Assembly (NCBI GenBank): GCA_045594705.1
Contig: JAZNZB010000077.1
Coordinates: 1 to 12,695 of the forward strand
DNA from: SVQP01 sp045594705
GTDB taxonomy: Bacteria; Bacillota; Clostridia; Oscillospirales; CAG-272
Direction of reading: 5' to 3'
DNA: 12,695 bases
Shown: piece by piece, positions 1 through 6,921 of the stretch
Layout of the letters: the number at the start of each line of letters is the position of its first letter
Numbering within the stretch: position 1 is the first letter of the stretch
Notes under the pieces: generated by a model
Seen by the model: only the letters and a program-made list of their open reading frames with translations
What the model was told of the DNA's origin: nothing
The model's database searches: none
Made by a program: the position numbers and the translations under genes

Positions 1-8
1 TTTTGTAT

Positions 9-37
9 TGGTGACCCGTACGAGGAATCTCACCCGG
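9..37 (-). other. tRNA-Glu 3'-end-like relic (T arm, acceptor strand, CCA)
   Basis: Read on the minus strand, this stretch ends in ACGGGTC-A-CCA, which is a 7-nt acceptor 3' strand, a discriminator A and an encoded CCA, preceded by a T-arm-like segment. From memory, clostridial tRNA-Glu ends in CCGGGTTCGATTC followed by TCGTACGGGTCACCA. The copy here differs by two substitutions in the T loop (TTC becomes TGA) and one inserted base. No 5' half, D arm or anticodon arm lies upstream, where the sequence is instead a long hairpin. It is therefore not a functional tRNA but a 3' remnant, of the sort left by integration or recombination at a tRNA end or carried within a repeat. The family assignment rests on recalled tRNA sequence, not on a search. 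Confidence 0.5.
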
Positions 38-166
38 CAATGCAAGCCGCAAGGCTTGCATTGCGGGTTCGCATTCGCCGCTCGAAGATCGGAGAGCGGC
101 TCGCGCAGCGAGACATTCTCCAGGCGCAGCGCGTGCGAATATTCGCGCAAAGCGCGAGATTCCCGT
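20..166. repeat. Foldback element with closing inverted repeat and internal hairpins
   Basis: The ends pair: ACGAGGAATCTC at 20-31 is complementary to GAGATTCCCGT at 156-166, with one bulged A. Inside lie a long hairpin at 33-67 (15 bp with one bulged G, GCAA tetraloop), a 7-bp stem at 77-83/94-100, a 5-bp stem with a 3-nt loop at 100-112 that can be enclosed by GGAGA/TCTCC (91-95/117-121), and a 12-bp palindrome GCGAATATTCGC at 135-146. This nested plan suggests either a small non-autonomous mobile repeat (MITE or REP-like) or a structured RNA. The left terminus overlaps the tRNA-like relic. A 61-codon open frame spans the element but is arginine- and serine-rich with no recognisable domain, so I treat it as spurious. 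Confidence 0.55.
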
Positions 167-206
167 GTGTCCGTGTGTTTCGCTTTTTGCTGACTATATG
201 AATAAA

Positions 207-232
207 AGCCCCGATACGGTTGCATCGGGGCT
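207..232 (-). terminator. Rho-independent terminator of the isomerase/dehydrogenase operon
   Basis: AGCCCCGAT (207-215) pairs with ATCGGGGCT (224-232) around an 8-nt loop. On the minus strand the stem is followed by TTTTATT, 25 nt past the dehydrogenase stop codon. On the plus strand it is followed after a short gap by a T-run (238-243), so it may also stop plus-strand transcription coming from the left. Confidence 0.8.
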
Positions 233-257
233 ATTTGCTTTTTTATTTATCAAATTT

Positions 258-1241
258 TCACGCCATGGTTGCAAGCATTTGCTCTGTGACCTCGTATCTC
301 GTGGGCTTGCCGCTTACATAAAGCGCGAACTCATCCGCCATATAGGCAGACATGCGCCACACCTCGTTGCCAAGACTGCCCGCAATGTGCGGGGTCAGAA
401 TGCAATTCGGCAGGGAATAGAGGGGAGAGCCCTGCACGGGCGGCTCGGGGTCGGTTACGTCCAGGATGGCGGTCAGATCGGGACGCTCCCGGAGTACGCG
501 GATCAGATCGGGCTCCACCACCTGCGCACCGCGACCGGTATTGAGAAAAGCAGCGTAGGGGCGCATGCGCGAGAATTGCGCGTAGGTCAGCATGCCGCGC
601 GTCTCTTGATTGTTGGGCAGGTGATTGGATACCACCGCGCATTGCTCGAAAAGCCGGTCCAAGGCGCAGGGTGTCACGCCAAGCGCGGCTGTTTTTTCGG
701 GGGAAAGGTAGGGGTCGTAAACGTACACGTCAAGTGCGTAGGATCTGAGCATCTCTGCCACCAGCGAGCCGATCATGCCGCAGCCGATCAAGCCCACGCT
801 TTGCGCGTAATTGCCAAGATAGGCTACGCTGCGCGGAGCGGGTTGGTGGATCTTCATGTCTCTTGCCTGCGCAAAAAAGCCTTTGTTTGCAAGCACGATC
901 TGCGCTACCGTATATTCGGCAACCGGTACGGCATTGGCCGCCCATGCGCTGAAGATGCGCACGCCGCGCGCAAGAAAGGGACGCGCAAAGGCCTGAACGC
1001 TGCCTGCGGCATAAAAAACGCATTGCAGGCGGGGCAGATATTGCGCGATCTGTGCCTCGGTCAGGATCGGCATGCCCCAGGTTGAGAAAATGATCTCGGT
1101 GTCCTCGGGGATTGCGTCAAGATCTGCGAGGGTATAAATACGCTCTTCAAGCGCGCAGAGTGCGCGCAGGCGAGATATGGCTGCCGCGTCGTATACGCGG
1201 CGCACGTTGTCGGGGGAGTTACATAAAAAGATGGCTTTCAT
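258..1241 (-). CDS. D-isomer-specific 2-hydroxyacid dehydrogenase family protein
   Basis: This 327-aa cytosolic NAD(P)-dependent oxidoreductase should interconvert a D-2-hydroxyacid and the matching 2-oxoacid. The Rossmann fingerprint G153-C-G155-M-I-G158 is followed by an acidic residue, D176, at the end of strand β2, which favours NAD over NADP. The catalytic triad of the family is intact: R237 (NTGRG), E266 (DVTDPEP) and H285 (LTPHIAG). Length is normal for the family. The N-terminal substrate domain is divergent, so the substrate is not predictable. The ATG start overlaps the isomerase stop by ATGA and has AGGAG 7 nt upstream, which indicates translational coupling. Pairing with a TIM-barrel sugar isomerase suggests metabolism of a sugar-derived or cyclitol acid, but that is inference. 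It is the distal gene of a two-gene operon ended by the hairpin at 207-232. Confidence 0.9.
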   Translation of the reverse strand: MKAIFLCNSPDNVRRVYDAAAISRLRALCALEERIYTLADLDAIPEDTEIIFSTWGMPILTEAQIAQYLPRLQCVFYAAGSVQAFARPFLARGVRIFSAWAANAVPVAEYTVAQIVLANKGFFAQARDMKIHQPAPRSVAYLGNYAQSVGLIGCGMIGSLVAEMLRSYALDVYVYDPYLSPEKTAALGVTPCALDRLFEQCAVVSNHLPNNQETRGMLTYAQFSRMRPYAAFLNTGRGAQVVEPDLIRVLRERPDLTAILDVTDPEPPVQGSPLYSLPNCILTPHIAGSLGNEVWRMSAYMADEFALYVSGKPTRYEVTEQMLATMA

Positions 1242-1999
1242 TCGCGTTCTCCTATGATGGCGCGCAGGGAACAGGCCTCTGCGCCGAGCGTTTCAAGCTT
1301 GTCGTCAGGCATGAATTCAAGCAGGAGCGTGTGCGATTCCTGCAAAAGTGCCAGGTAGTCCTGCCATTCGCTAAATCCCTCGGAAAGGGCATAGCGCGCC
1401 GCGCCCTTCCATTGAAATACGTGCAGGTGGGTTACGTAAGGGGCAAGAGTGCGCAGATATGTGAGGTTTTGCGCAACCGTGCGCCATTGAAACGGCTGCC
1501 AGTAGGTGCGAAAATGCGGCGACGCGACCTCTCTCATCAGCCAAAGCGCGTCCTCGGGGCGTTCGGTAAGGGTGCCCATGTGGCACTCGGTGCAAAGCGT
1601 GACACCGTGCGCCTTGGCCATCTCGGCCGCTGCGCGGCAATCGGCAAGAAGCGACGCGACCTCGCCTTCGCTCATGTCCGCGCCCGATTTGGTGCCACAC
1701 CACACGCGCAAGGTGTCCGTGCCCAAGGTCTTGGCAGCAAGAATGTAAGGCTCTAACTCGGAGATGGGTGTCTGCCCCAGACGAAAATACGTGCCGTACG
1801 AGCAGCAACGCACATCAAACTCCTTCATGAGCGCGACCAGCTCGTCAAGACGCGCCTCGTCGTGACAGGGGGCGTGCACGTCGCTGCCCCATTCAATATA
1901 AGAAAGTCCCGCACCCTTCATCGCGCACAGAATCTCGCGCGGCGAATGCTTGCGGAACGAAACCGAAACCAATCCCGCGCGGTGCTTTTGCGTGTTCAT
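1238..1999 (-). CDS. Sugar phosphate isomerase/epimerase (xylose isomerase-like TIM barrel)
   Basis: This 253-aa protein resembles the AP-endonuclease-2/xylose isomerase-like TIM-barrel family, whose members isomerise or epimerise sugars or cyclitols with a divalent metal. Early strands carry the typical YIEWGSD segment. Likely metal or active-site residues are E138 (TECH), Q168 (YWQPF), H193 (HLHVF) and E228 (LLEFM), spaced as expected for the barrel. Q at the second position is less usual than D or N. The protein lacks a signal peptide and is slightly short for the family (often about 260-290 aa). The ATG start is supported by a strong AAGGAGGTGG (2004-2013) and by a consensus promoter just upstream. 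It is the first gene of the operon and overlaps the dehydrogenase by 4 nt, so the two products probably act in one pathway. Substrate unknown. Confidence 0.85.
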   Translation of the reverse strand: MNTQKHRAGLVSVSFRKHSPREILCAMKGAGLSYIEWGSDVHAPCHDEARLDELVALMKEFDVRCCSYGTYFRLGQTPISELEPYILAAKTLGTDTLRVWCGTKSGADMSEGEVASLLADCRAAAEMAKAHGVTLCTECHMGTLTERPEDALWLMREVASPHFRTYWQPFQWRTVAQNLTYLRTLAPYVTHLHVFQWKGAARYALSEGFSEWQDYLALLQESHTLLLEFMPDDKLETLGAEACSLRAIIGERE

Positions 2000-2029
2000 C
2001 TTGCCACCTCCTTGCCATTCGTTAATTTT

Positions 2030-2058
2030 ATTATAGCCTGTTTGCCCACGGGTGTCAA
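2030..2058 (-). promoter_or_regulatory. Consensus σA promoter for the isomerase/dehydrogenase operon
   Basis: On the minus strand TTGACA (2053-2058) and TATAAT (2030-2035) are separated by exactly 17 bp. Both boxes match the consensus in full. The expected transcription start is near 2023, giving a leader of about 24 nt that contains the AAGGAGGTGG ribosome binding site. Such a perfect promoter implies strong expression unless a repressor blocks it. Confidence 0.85.
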
Positions 2059-2124
2059 GGGATTTTGTTTTGTCGGGTGAGGTGGGGCGGGAGCAAGCCT
2101 TCGCGTCGCGGCCTCGCGCCTCTC

Positions 2125-2136
2125 AACCGATCGGTT
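2125..2136. promoter_or_regulatory. 12-bp palindrome in the divergent promoter region (possible operator)
   Basis: AACCGATCGGTT is a perfect palindrome lying 22 bp upstream of the plus-strand -35 box and about 67 bp upstream of the minus-strand -35 box. A second partial copy of the half site, CGGTTG, occurs at 2153-2158, next to the -35 box. The placement fits a regulator site, but no regulator gene is present in the window. Confidence 0.3.
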
Positions 2137-2158
2137 TGCCACCCATACCAACGGTTGC

Positions 2159-2188
2159 TTGACAGAGCGGGGCGGAGTATGCTAAAAT
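2159..2188 (+). promoter_or_regulatory. Promoter for the ABC exporter pair
   Basis: TTGACA (2159-2164) and TAAAAT (2183-2188) are 18 bp apart, and a TG one base before the -10 box makes it an extended -10 promoter. The start of transcription should fall near 2195, leaving a leader of about 80 nt before the first gene. That leader is AT-rich with a weak GTGAA/TTCAC inverted repeat (2201-2222) and no recognisable riboswitch. Confidence 0.7.
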
Positions 2189-2275
2189 TTGTGTGGTACT
2201 GTGAATATTTTTTACATTTCACCTAACCTTTTTCGGATTTTATACACTATATAGATGAAAGGAGCGTGATAGGCT

Positions 2276-4123
2276 TTGGCGAAAGAGAAAAAACAAAAGA
2301 AAAAGGACAAAAAGTCCAAGCAGGACAAGCTACCCATGCGGCGCGTGGTGCAGAACAATCTGTATATGCTGAAGATCATACACAGCGTGGATCCTTGGCT
2401 GATCCCGTTGCGGCTTTTCATGACAGTCTTGGTCAGCGCAACCTACTTTTTGGGTTCTACGTATCTTTTGCAGTACGCGCTCAATGCTGTGGGTGAAGGG
2501 AAAGGATTTTTCGATATTTTATGGATGGCGATACTGTTTGTGGCTCTTGAGCTGTCAGCGGATCTAGTCAACAATGCTTTCTGGCAGCTGTACTATGAGA
2601 AGCGCAGATATGCGGTTGGGCAGCAGGTTAACTTAAAGATTTTTGCTCATGCTGACAAGGTGGAGCTTGCTTGCTATGAAAATCCCGAATTTTTTGACAA
2701 ATTCGTCAAGGCACTGGGCGAGGCGGACGATCGCGCCATGAACGTGCTTGATAACGTGGCGGGTATTCTTTGGTGCGTAGTTGACCTTGTACTTTGTGTG
2801 AGCTTGGTGGCTTCGGTGCATCCCGTATTTTTGTTGTTTGCGCTGATTCCTCTTGTCACCATTCCGCTCCGTGCCAAATACCAAAAGGGCGTGCATGACA
2901 AAGATATGGAGATCCGCCGGATCGACCGCCGCAAGGGGTATCCGCATCGCGTCTTTTTTGTAGCGGATTACGCCAAAGAGCTGCGCCTGACCGCCATGCC
3001 AACCTATTTGCTCAAATACATGAAGGACGCCTCCGAGACCTGTCGCCGTATCCATGCGAAAAAGGGTGGGCTTTTGACCTTGCTTGAGTGCAGCTGCATT
3101 GTGTTTGGCAACGTGCTTCCCACCGTGTTGACTACGGTATATGCCGTTTGGCGTACAGTGGTGCAGGGGCTGATGGGATTTGGCGACTGCTTTGTGGTGC
3201 TCAATACCACCATGCGCATTTCGGGGGTGCTGCTTGATTCATTGGATGAATTTATGAATTTTCGCAATAATGCCCGTTATATTGACACCATGCGTGAATT
3301 TTTGGAGTATCAGCCGAAGATTACCGACGGTGATGCTCCCTTGCCCGAGGGTGGCGATATTACGCTGCATCACGTGACTTTTCAGTATGAAAGTGCGTCT
3401 GCACCGACCTTGCAGGACGTTTCCATGACCTTTGGCGCAGGGCAGCGCATTGCCATTGTGGGTGCAAACGGTGCGGGGAAGTCCACCTTGGTCAAGCTGC
3501 TGTTGCGACTTTATGATGCCGAGGGCGAGATTACATACGGTGGCGTACCGATCAAATCGTTTGACGTGCGCGAGTGGCGTGATATGTTTGCGGCAGTCAT
3601 GCAGGATTTTCATTTGTTTGCGGTCAGTGCCGCCGAGAACGTGACGCTCTCTCGTCGTGCAGAAGGAGATGAGGAGAATATCACACGCGCCCTGCAAAGT
3701 GCGGGGATTTGGGATAAGCTGTGCGAGAATGGCGGCCTTGACGCTTGCATGACAAGGGAATTCGATCCCGCGGGTGTGATGCTGTCGGGCGGTGAGGCGC
3801 AAAAGCTGGCCATCGCTCACGTGTACGCTAAGAAAAACCGCTTTGTCATATTGGACGAGCCTTCCTCGGCACTTGACCCTATTGCAGAGTACGAAATGTA
3901 CCGCACCATGCTGGACGCCTGTGCTGACTGCGGTGTGATCTTTATCTCTCACCGCCTGTCAAGCGCGGTGCTTGCAGATAAAATCTACCTGATCGATGGC
4001 GGTAGAGTTGCCGAGAGCGGCACGCACGAGCAGCTCATGGCACGTGACGGCATCTATGCGGATATGTTCCGCAAGCAAGCGGAGAATTACCAAGAAACCC
4101 GAGGCGGGGAGGTGAGTGTATGA
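2276..4123 (+). CDS. ABC exporter half-transporter, fused permease and ATPase (first of pair)
   Basis: This 615-aa protein is a type IV ABC exporter half-transporter. An N-terminal lysine-rich tail (2-18) precedes about six membrane helices (roughly 44-70, 79-100, 160-182, 183-199, 268-292, 300-320) and a C-terminal ATPase. Visible motifs are A-loop Y371, Walker A GANGAGKST (396-404), Q-loop Q443, signature LSGGE (503-507), Walker B with D527 and catalytic E528, D-loop SALD (531-534) and H-loop H559. The residue usually Arg after the signature (IAR) is His (IAH). An in-frame TAG lies two codons before the TTG start, so translation begins at TTG (GGAG 11 nt upstream) or at ATG 2336. The partner's similar Lys-rich tail favours TTG. 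There is no peptidase domain. Substrate unknown; a peptide or lipid is possible. Confidence 0.9.
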   Translation: MAKEKKQKKKDKKSKQDKLPMRRVVQNNLYMLKIIHSVDPWLIPLRLFMTVLVSATYFLGSTYLLQYALNAVGEGKGFFDILWMAILFVALELSADLVNNAFWQLYYEKRRYAVGQQVNLKIFAHADKVELACYENPEFFDKFVKALGEADDRAMNVLDNVAGILWCVVDLVLCVSLVASVHPVFLLFALIPLVTIPLRAKYQKGVHDKDMEIRRIDRRKGYPHRVFFVADYAKELRLTAMPTYLLKYMKDASETCRRIHAKKGGLLTLLECSCIVFGNVLPTVLTTVYAVWRTVVQGLMGFGDCFVVLNTTMRISGVLLDSLDEFMNFRNNARYIDTMREFLEYQPKITDGDAPLPEGGDITLHHVTFQYESASAPTLQDVSMTFGAGQRIAIVGANGAGKSTLVKLLLRLYDAEGEITYGGVPIKSFDVREWRDMFAAVMQDFHLFAVSAAENVTLSRRAEGDEENITRALQSAGIWDKLCENGGLDACMTREFDPAGVMLSGGEAQKLAIAHVYAKKNRFVILDEPSSALDPIAEYEMYRTMLDACADCGVIFISHRLSSAVLADKIYLIDGGRVAESGTHEQLMARDGIYADMFRKQAENYQETRGGEVSV

Positions 4124-5961
4124 CCAAGGCGAAAAAGGCAAAAAAGCAAAAAAAGCCCCGTGAGAGAGGTGCTTTGAAGGCGGACTTGTGGATGCTGCGC
4201 CAAATCTGGCGTTATTCTCCTTGGTACGTCATCACCAACGTGCTTTATGGCATTATGATGGGTGCTTTGCCCGCTGCGGGGCTGCTTTATACGGAGCATT
4301 TGTATAACGGTATCGAAGATGGTACGGTGTTTGGCAAGCTCCTCGCGCTTGTGCTTGTGTATATGAGCTCTTTGCTTGTGGTGCGTGCGCTGCATACCGT
4401 ATATCAGTTGGTCATGTTGCCGCGTTTTCGAGAGGTTATCAACCGCAAGCTTTACAGTGAAATCTTTGCGCACGCGTCAAAAACAGACCTTGCCAATTAC
4501 GACGATCCCGAATTTTTCAACGAGTTTATTTTCTCCTTGCAAGGTGCTTGGCCGCACGTCATCCAGCTGATCGAGGGCACGGGGGGCTTGATCTCCAATG
4601 CCGTCACCATGCTGGTAGGTACGGGTGTGATCGCGGGTGTCAGCCCGATCGTTGCATGCATTCTGCTTGCCTCGGGTGTATTTCGCATTTTTATTTCCAA
4701 ACGCACCAATGCGCTGAGCAAAAAGCAGGAGGAGGAGATCACTCCCGTGCGTCACCGTCGCGACTATATCAAGCGCGTGTATACCACTCCCGATTATGCC
4801 AAGGAGCTGCGCATCACGCGCATATCCGAGAACCTTCACGACGATTACCGCGATACCACCGAAAAGCTGCAGGAAAACTCGGTAAGGTATGGAAAAAAGT
4901 ATATGTTCTACGATTTTTTGTTCCTGCTGATTTTGGATTTCGCGAATTATGCCGTCATGCTGATCCTGCTTTGGCAAATGCTGACAGTACCGGAAAGTGG
5001 CGTGACGCTAGGTGGCTTTGCCGTGGGTGTCAACGCCATCTGGAGCTTGAGCTGGCGTTTACAGGAAATGGGCAGAGGACTGATGGCATACCATCAGCAC
5101 GGCATTTTTGTCAAAAAGATCATTCACTTTTTCAGCATCAAGCCCAAGATCGTGGGCGGCACGGTGATGACCGAGCCTTTGCAGACGCTGCGTGTTAAGG
5201 ACTTAAGCTTTGTGTATCCGAGCAAAGAGGGTGAGGTGACCGCCTTGCAGAGCGTGGATATGGAGATCAGGCGTGGTGAAAAGATCGCCATCGTCGGCTA
5301 CAATGGTGCCGGAAAGACCACGCTGACCAAGCTGCTTATGCGGCTGTACGATCCCACCGAGGGCTGCATTACGTACAACGGGCGCGATTTGCGGGAGTAT
5401 GATCTGGAGGATTTGCGTAGCAGAGTGGCTGCGGTGTTCCAGGATTATCGCATTTTTGCGGCCACCATTGCAGAGAACGTGGTGGGCGGTGAGCTTGCAG
5501 AGGGAGAGAACGGGCAGGAGCAACGAAAGCGCGTGATCGATGCGCTGACCAAGAGTACCTTTGCCGGTAAGCTGGCTACGCTGGAAAAGGGCATTGACAC
5601 CCAACTGACCCGCGAATTTGAGGATGACGGTATGATGCTTTCGGGCGGTGAAGCGCAAAAGGTTGCCATTGCCCGCGCGTTCTATCAGGATGCGGATCTG
5701 ATCATTTTGGACGAGCCCTCGTCCGCGCTTGACCCAAATGCGGAATATGAGCTCAACCGCGCGCTGTACGATTATGCCGAGGATAAGACGGTGGTCTTTA
5801 TCTCGCACCGCCTATCCACCACGCGACATGCAGACAGAATTTACATGTTTGACGGCGGCAAGCTGATCGAATCGGGCAGCCACGAGCAGCTGATGGCACA
5901 AAACGGCAAATACGCCTATATGTTCAATCTGCAGGCGGAGAATTACCGCAGCGGGACTTAA
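4120..5961 (+). CDS. ABC exporter half-transporter, fused permease and ATPase (second of pair)
   Basis: This 613-aa half-transporter has the same architecture as its upstream neighbour: a basic N-terminal tail (3-16), about six membrane helices (roughly 36-57, 72-92, 157-176, 178-193, 263-288, 296-314) and an ATPase with A-loop Y366, Walker A GYNGAGKTT (393-401), Q-loop Q441, LSGGE (507-511), Walker B D531-E532, SALD and H-loop H563. Here the IAR arginine is present. Shared stretches such as YDDPEFFNEF versus YENPEFFDKF, DYAKELR and the C-terminal QAENY show that the two are paralogues. The ATG start overlaps the upstream stop by ATGA and has GGAGGTGA ahead of it. Equal dosage and coupling argue for a heterodimer. 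Both catalytic glutamates are present, so neither ATP site looks degenerate by that criterion. Terminates at 5976-6001. Confidence 0.9.
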   Translation: MTKAKKAKKQKKPRERGALKADLWMLRQIWRYSPWYVITNVLYGIMMGALPAAGLLYTEHLYNGIEDGTVFGKLLALVLVYMSSLLVVRALHTVYQLVMLPRFREVINRKLYSEIFAHASKTDLANYDDPEFFNEFIFSLQGAWPHVIQLIEGTGGLISNAVTMLVGTGVIAGVSPIVACILLASGVFRIFISKRTNALSKKQEEEITPVRHRRDYIKRVYTTPDYAKELRITRISENLHDDYRDTTEKLQENSVRYGKKYMFYDFLFLLILDFANYAVMLILLWQMLTVPESGVTLGGFAVGVNAIWSLSWRLQEMGRGLMAYHQHGIFVKKIIHFFSIKPKIVGGTVMTEPLQTLRVKDLSFVYPSKEGEVTALQSVDMEIRRGEKIAIVGYNGAGKTTLTKLLMRLYDPTEGCITYNGRDLREYDLEDLRSRVAAVFQDYRIFAATIAENVVGGELAEGENGQEQRKRVIDALTKSTFAGKLATLEKGIDTQLTREFEDDGMMLSGGEAQKVAIARAFYQDADLIILDEPSSALDPNAEYELNRALYDYAEDKTVVFISHRLSTTRHADRIYMFDGGKLIESGSHEQLMAQNGKYAYMFNLQAENYRSGT

Positions 5962-5975
5962 TCTCGCAACCAAAC

Positions 5976-6001
5976 AAAGGCCTCCCGATCGGGAGGCCTT
6001 T
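5976..6001. terminator. Bidirectional terminator between convergent operons
   Basis: A perfect 26-nt palindrome has 13-nt arms (first arm AAAGGCCTCCCGA). It is flanked by T residues on the plus strand (5999-6003) and ends in AAA before the stem, giving a T-run on the minus strand. It lies 14 nt after the plus-strand exporter stop and 5 nt after the minus-strand ATPase stop, so one hairpin serves both. The fully self-complementary stem must open a small loop at the central CGATCG. Confidence 0.85.
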
Positions 6002-6006
6002 TATCT

Positions 6007-6921
6007 TTATGCCTGCTGCCCGAAGACGTACAGGTAATAATCCTCCAGGGTGGGGGATTGCTCGCACGCGTCGGGGGCGGGGCGTGCGTCGCAAAGCACG
6101 CGCAGGACGGCCATGCCGGGCTGATGCTCGGCAGCCGAGATGTTGGTCACGGCAAAGGTGCTTTGCACGGCAGCGATCTCACCCTCGGGCACGCACAGCG
6201 TCCACACCTTGCCCTCCAGCTGCTGCAAAAGCTCGTGGCCGGGGGCTTTTTGGATGATCTCACCCTTGCGCAGCATGATGATCTCCTTGGCGATAAATTC
6301 CACGTCGGACACCACGTGCGTGGCGATGATCACGATCTTGCCCATGGCAATGCGCGAAATGTAATTGCGCACCGCAATGCGCTGCTTGGGGTCAAGCCCC
6401 GCGGTGGGCTCGTCCAAAATCAGGATCTTGGGATCTCCCAGCACCGCCTGTGCAAGAGCAAGACGCTGCTTCATGCCGCCCGAGAGCGAGCCGATCTTGT
6501 GGCGCGCCACGTCGGAAAGCTCCACCGCCTGCAAAACACCGTCGATCTGCGACCGGATCAGCGCATCTCTCTGCTTTCGGGGCAGATCCTTTCCCATGTC
6601 CTTGAGCGTGGCAACGTATTGTAAAAATTCCTCCAAGGTAAAGCTTGGGTACATGCCGGGGTATTGCGGCATAAAGCCCAGCATACCGCGGAATTCCTTG
6701 CCCATGGCGGCCACGTTTTCGCAGCGTCCATCCTCGTCGGTGAAGGTGATATTTCCCGCATCCGCGCGAAGATTGCCCGTGAGAATATTCATCAGCGTGG
6801 TCTTTCCCGAGCCGTTGGGACCCAGCAGGGCGTACACACCCTCGGAAAGCTCTGCGCAAAAGCCCTTGAGTGCTTGGGTTTTCCCGTAGGATTTATTGAT
6901 ATCGTGAAATTGCAGAACCAT
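6007..6921 (-). CDS. ABC-2 type transporter ATP-binding protein
   Basis: This 304-aa stand-alone ATPase powers the permease encoded directly upstream. It resembles the BcrA/DrrA/NatA class of drug, peptide or ion exporters. Motifs are Walker A GPNGSGKTT (34-42), Q-loop Q86 (FMPQYPGMYPSFT, typical of the class), signature LSGGM (146-150), Walker B ending in D170-E171, D-loop AGLD and H-loop H202. Residues after about 225 form the usual divergent C-terminal extension. All catalytic residues are present. The ATG directly follows the permease stop codon, with AAGGAG about 9 nt upstream inside the permease gene, so it is the last gene of the five-gene operon. Its stop lies 5 nt before the shared terminator palindrome. 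Confidence 0.92.
   Translation of the reverse strand: MVLQFHDINKSYGKTQALKGFCAELSEGVYALLGPNGSGKTTLMNILTGNLRADAGNITFTDEDGRCENVAAMGKEFRGMLGFMPQYPGMYPSFTLEEFLQYVATLKDMGKDLPRKQRDALIRSQIDGVLQAVELSDVARHKIGSLSGGMKQRLALAQAVLGDPKILILDEPTAGLDPKQRIAVRNYISRIAMGKIVIIATHVVSDVEFIAKEIIMLRKGEIIQKAPGHELLQQLEGKVWTLCVPEGEIAAVQSTFAVTNISAAEHQPGMAVLRVLCDARPAPDACEQSPTLEDYYLYVFGQQA

Noticed and set aside
9..85. A complete tRNA gene on the minus strand
   Set aside because: Only the 3' end fits. The expected 5' acceptor strand, D arm and anticodon arm are absent and replaced by the 33-67 hairpin.
8..193. 61-codon frame across the left repeat region
   Set aside because: It starts inside the tRNA-like relic and runs through the hairpins. 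Its composition is dominated by Arg and Ser and there is no ribosome binding site.
165..1085. 306-codon plus-strand open frame opposite the dehydrogenase
   Set aside because: It lies antisense to a gene with an intact catalytic triad, is rich in Arg, His, Gly and Cys, and has no ribosome binding site or domain, so it is a shadow frame.
2255..2269. Four-codon reading frame ATG-AAA-GGA-GCG-TGA before the exporter
   Set aside because: It coincides with the ribosome binding site of the first exporter gene and is too short to tell from chance. Leader-peptide control cannot be argued from this alone.
2276..5961. Bacteriocin or lanthipeptide export cassette
   Set aside because: Neither exporter has a C39 peptidase domain, and I found no precursor-like small gene with a leader or modification enzyme next to them.
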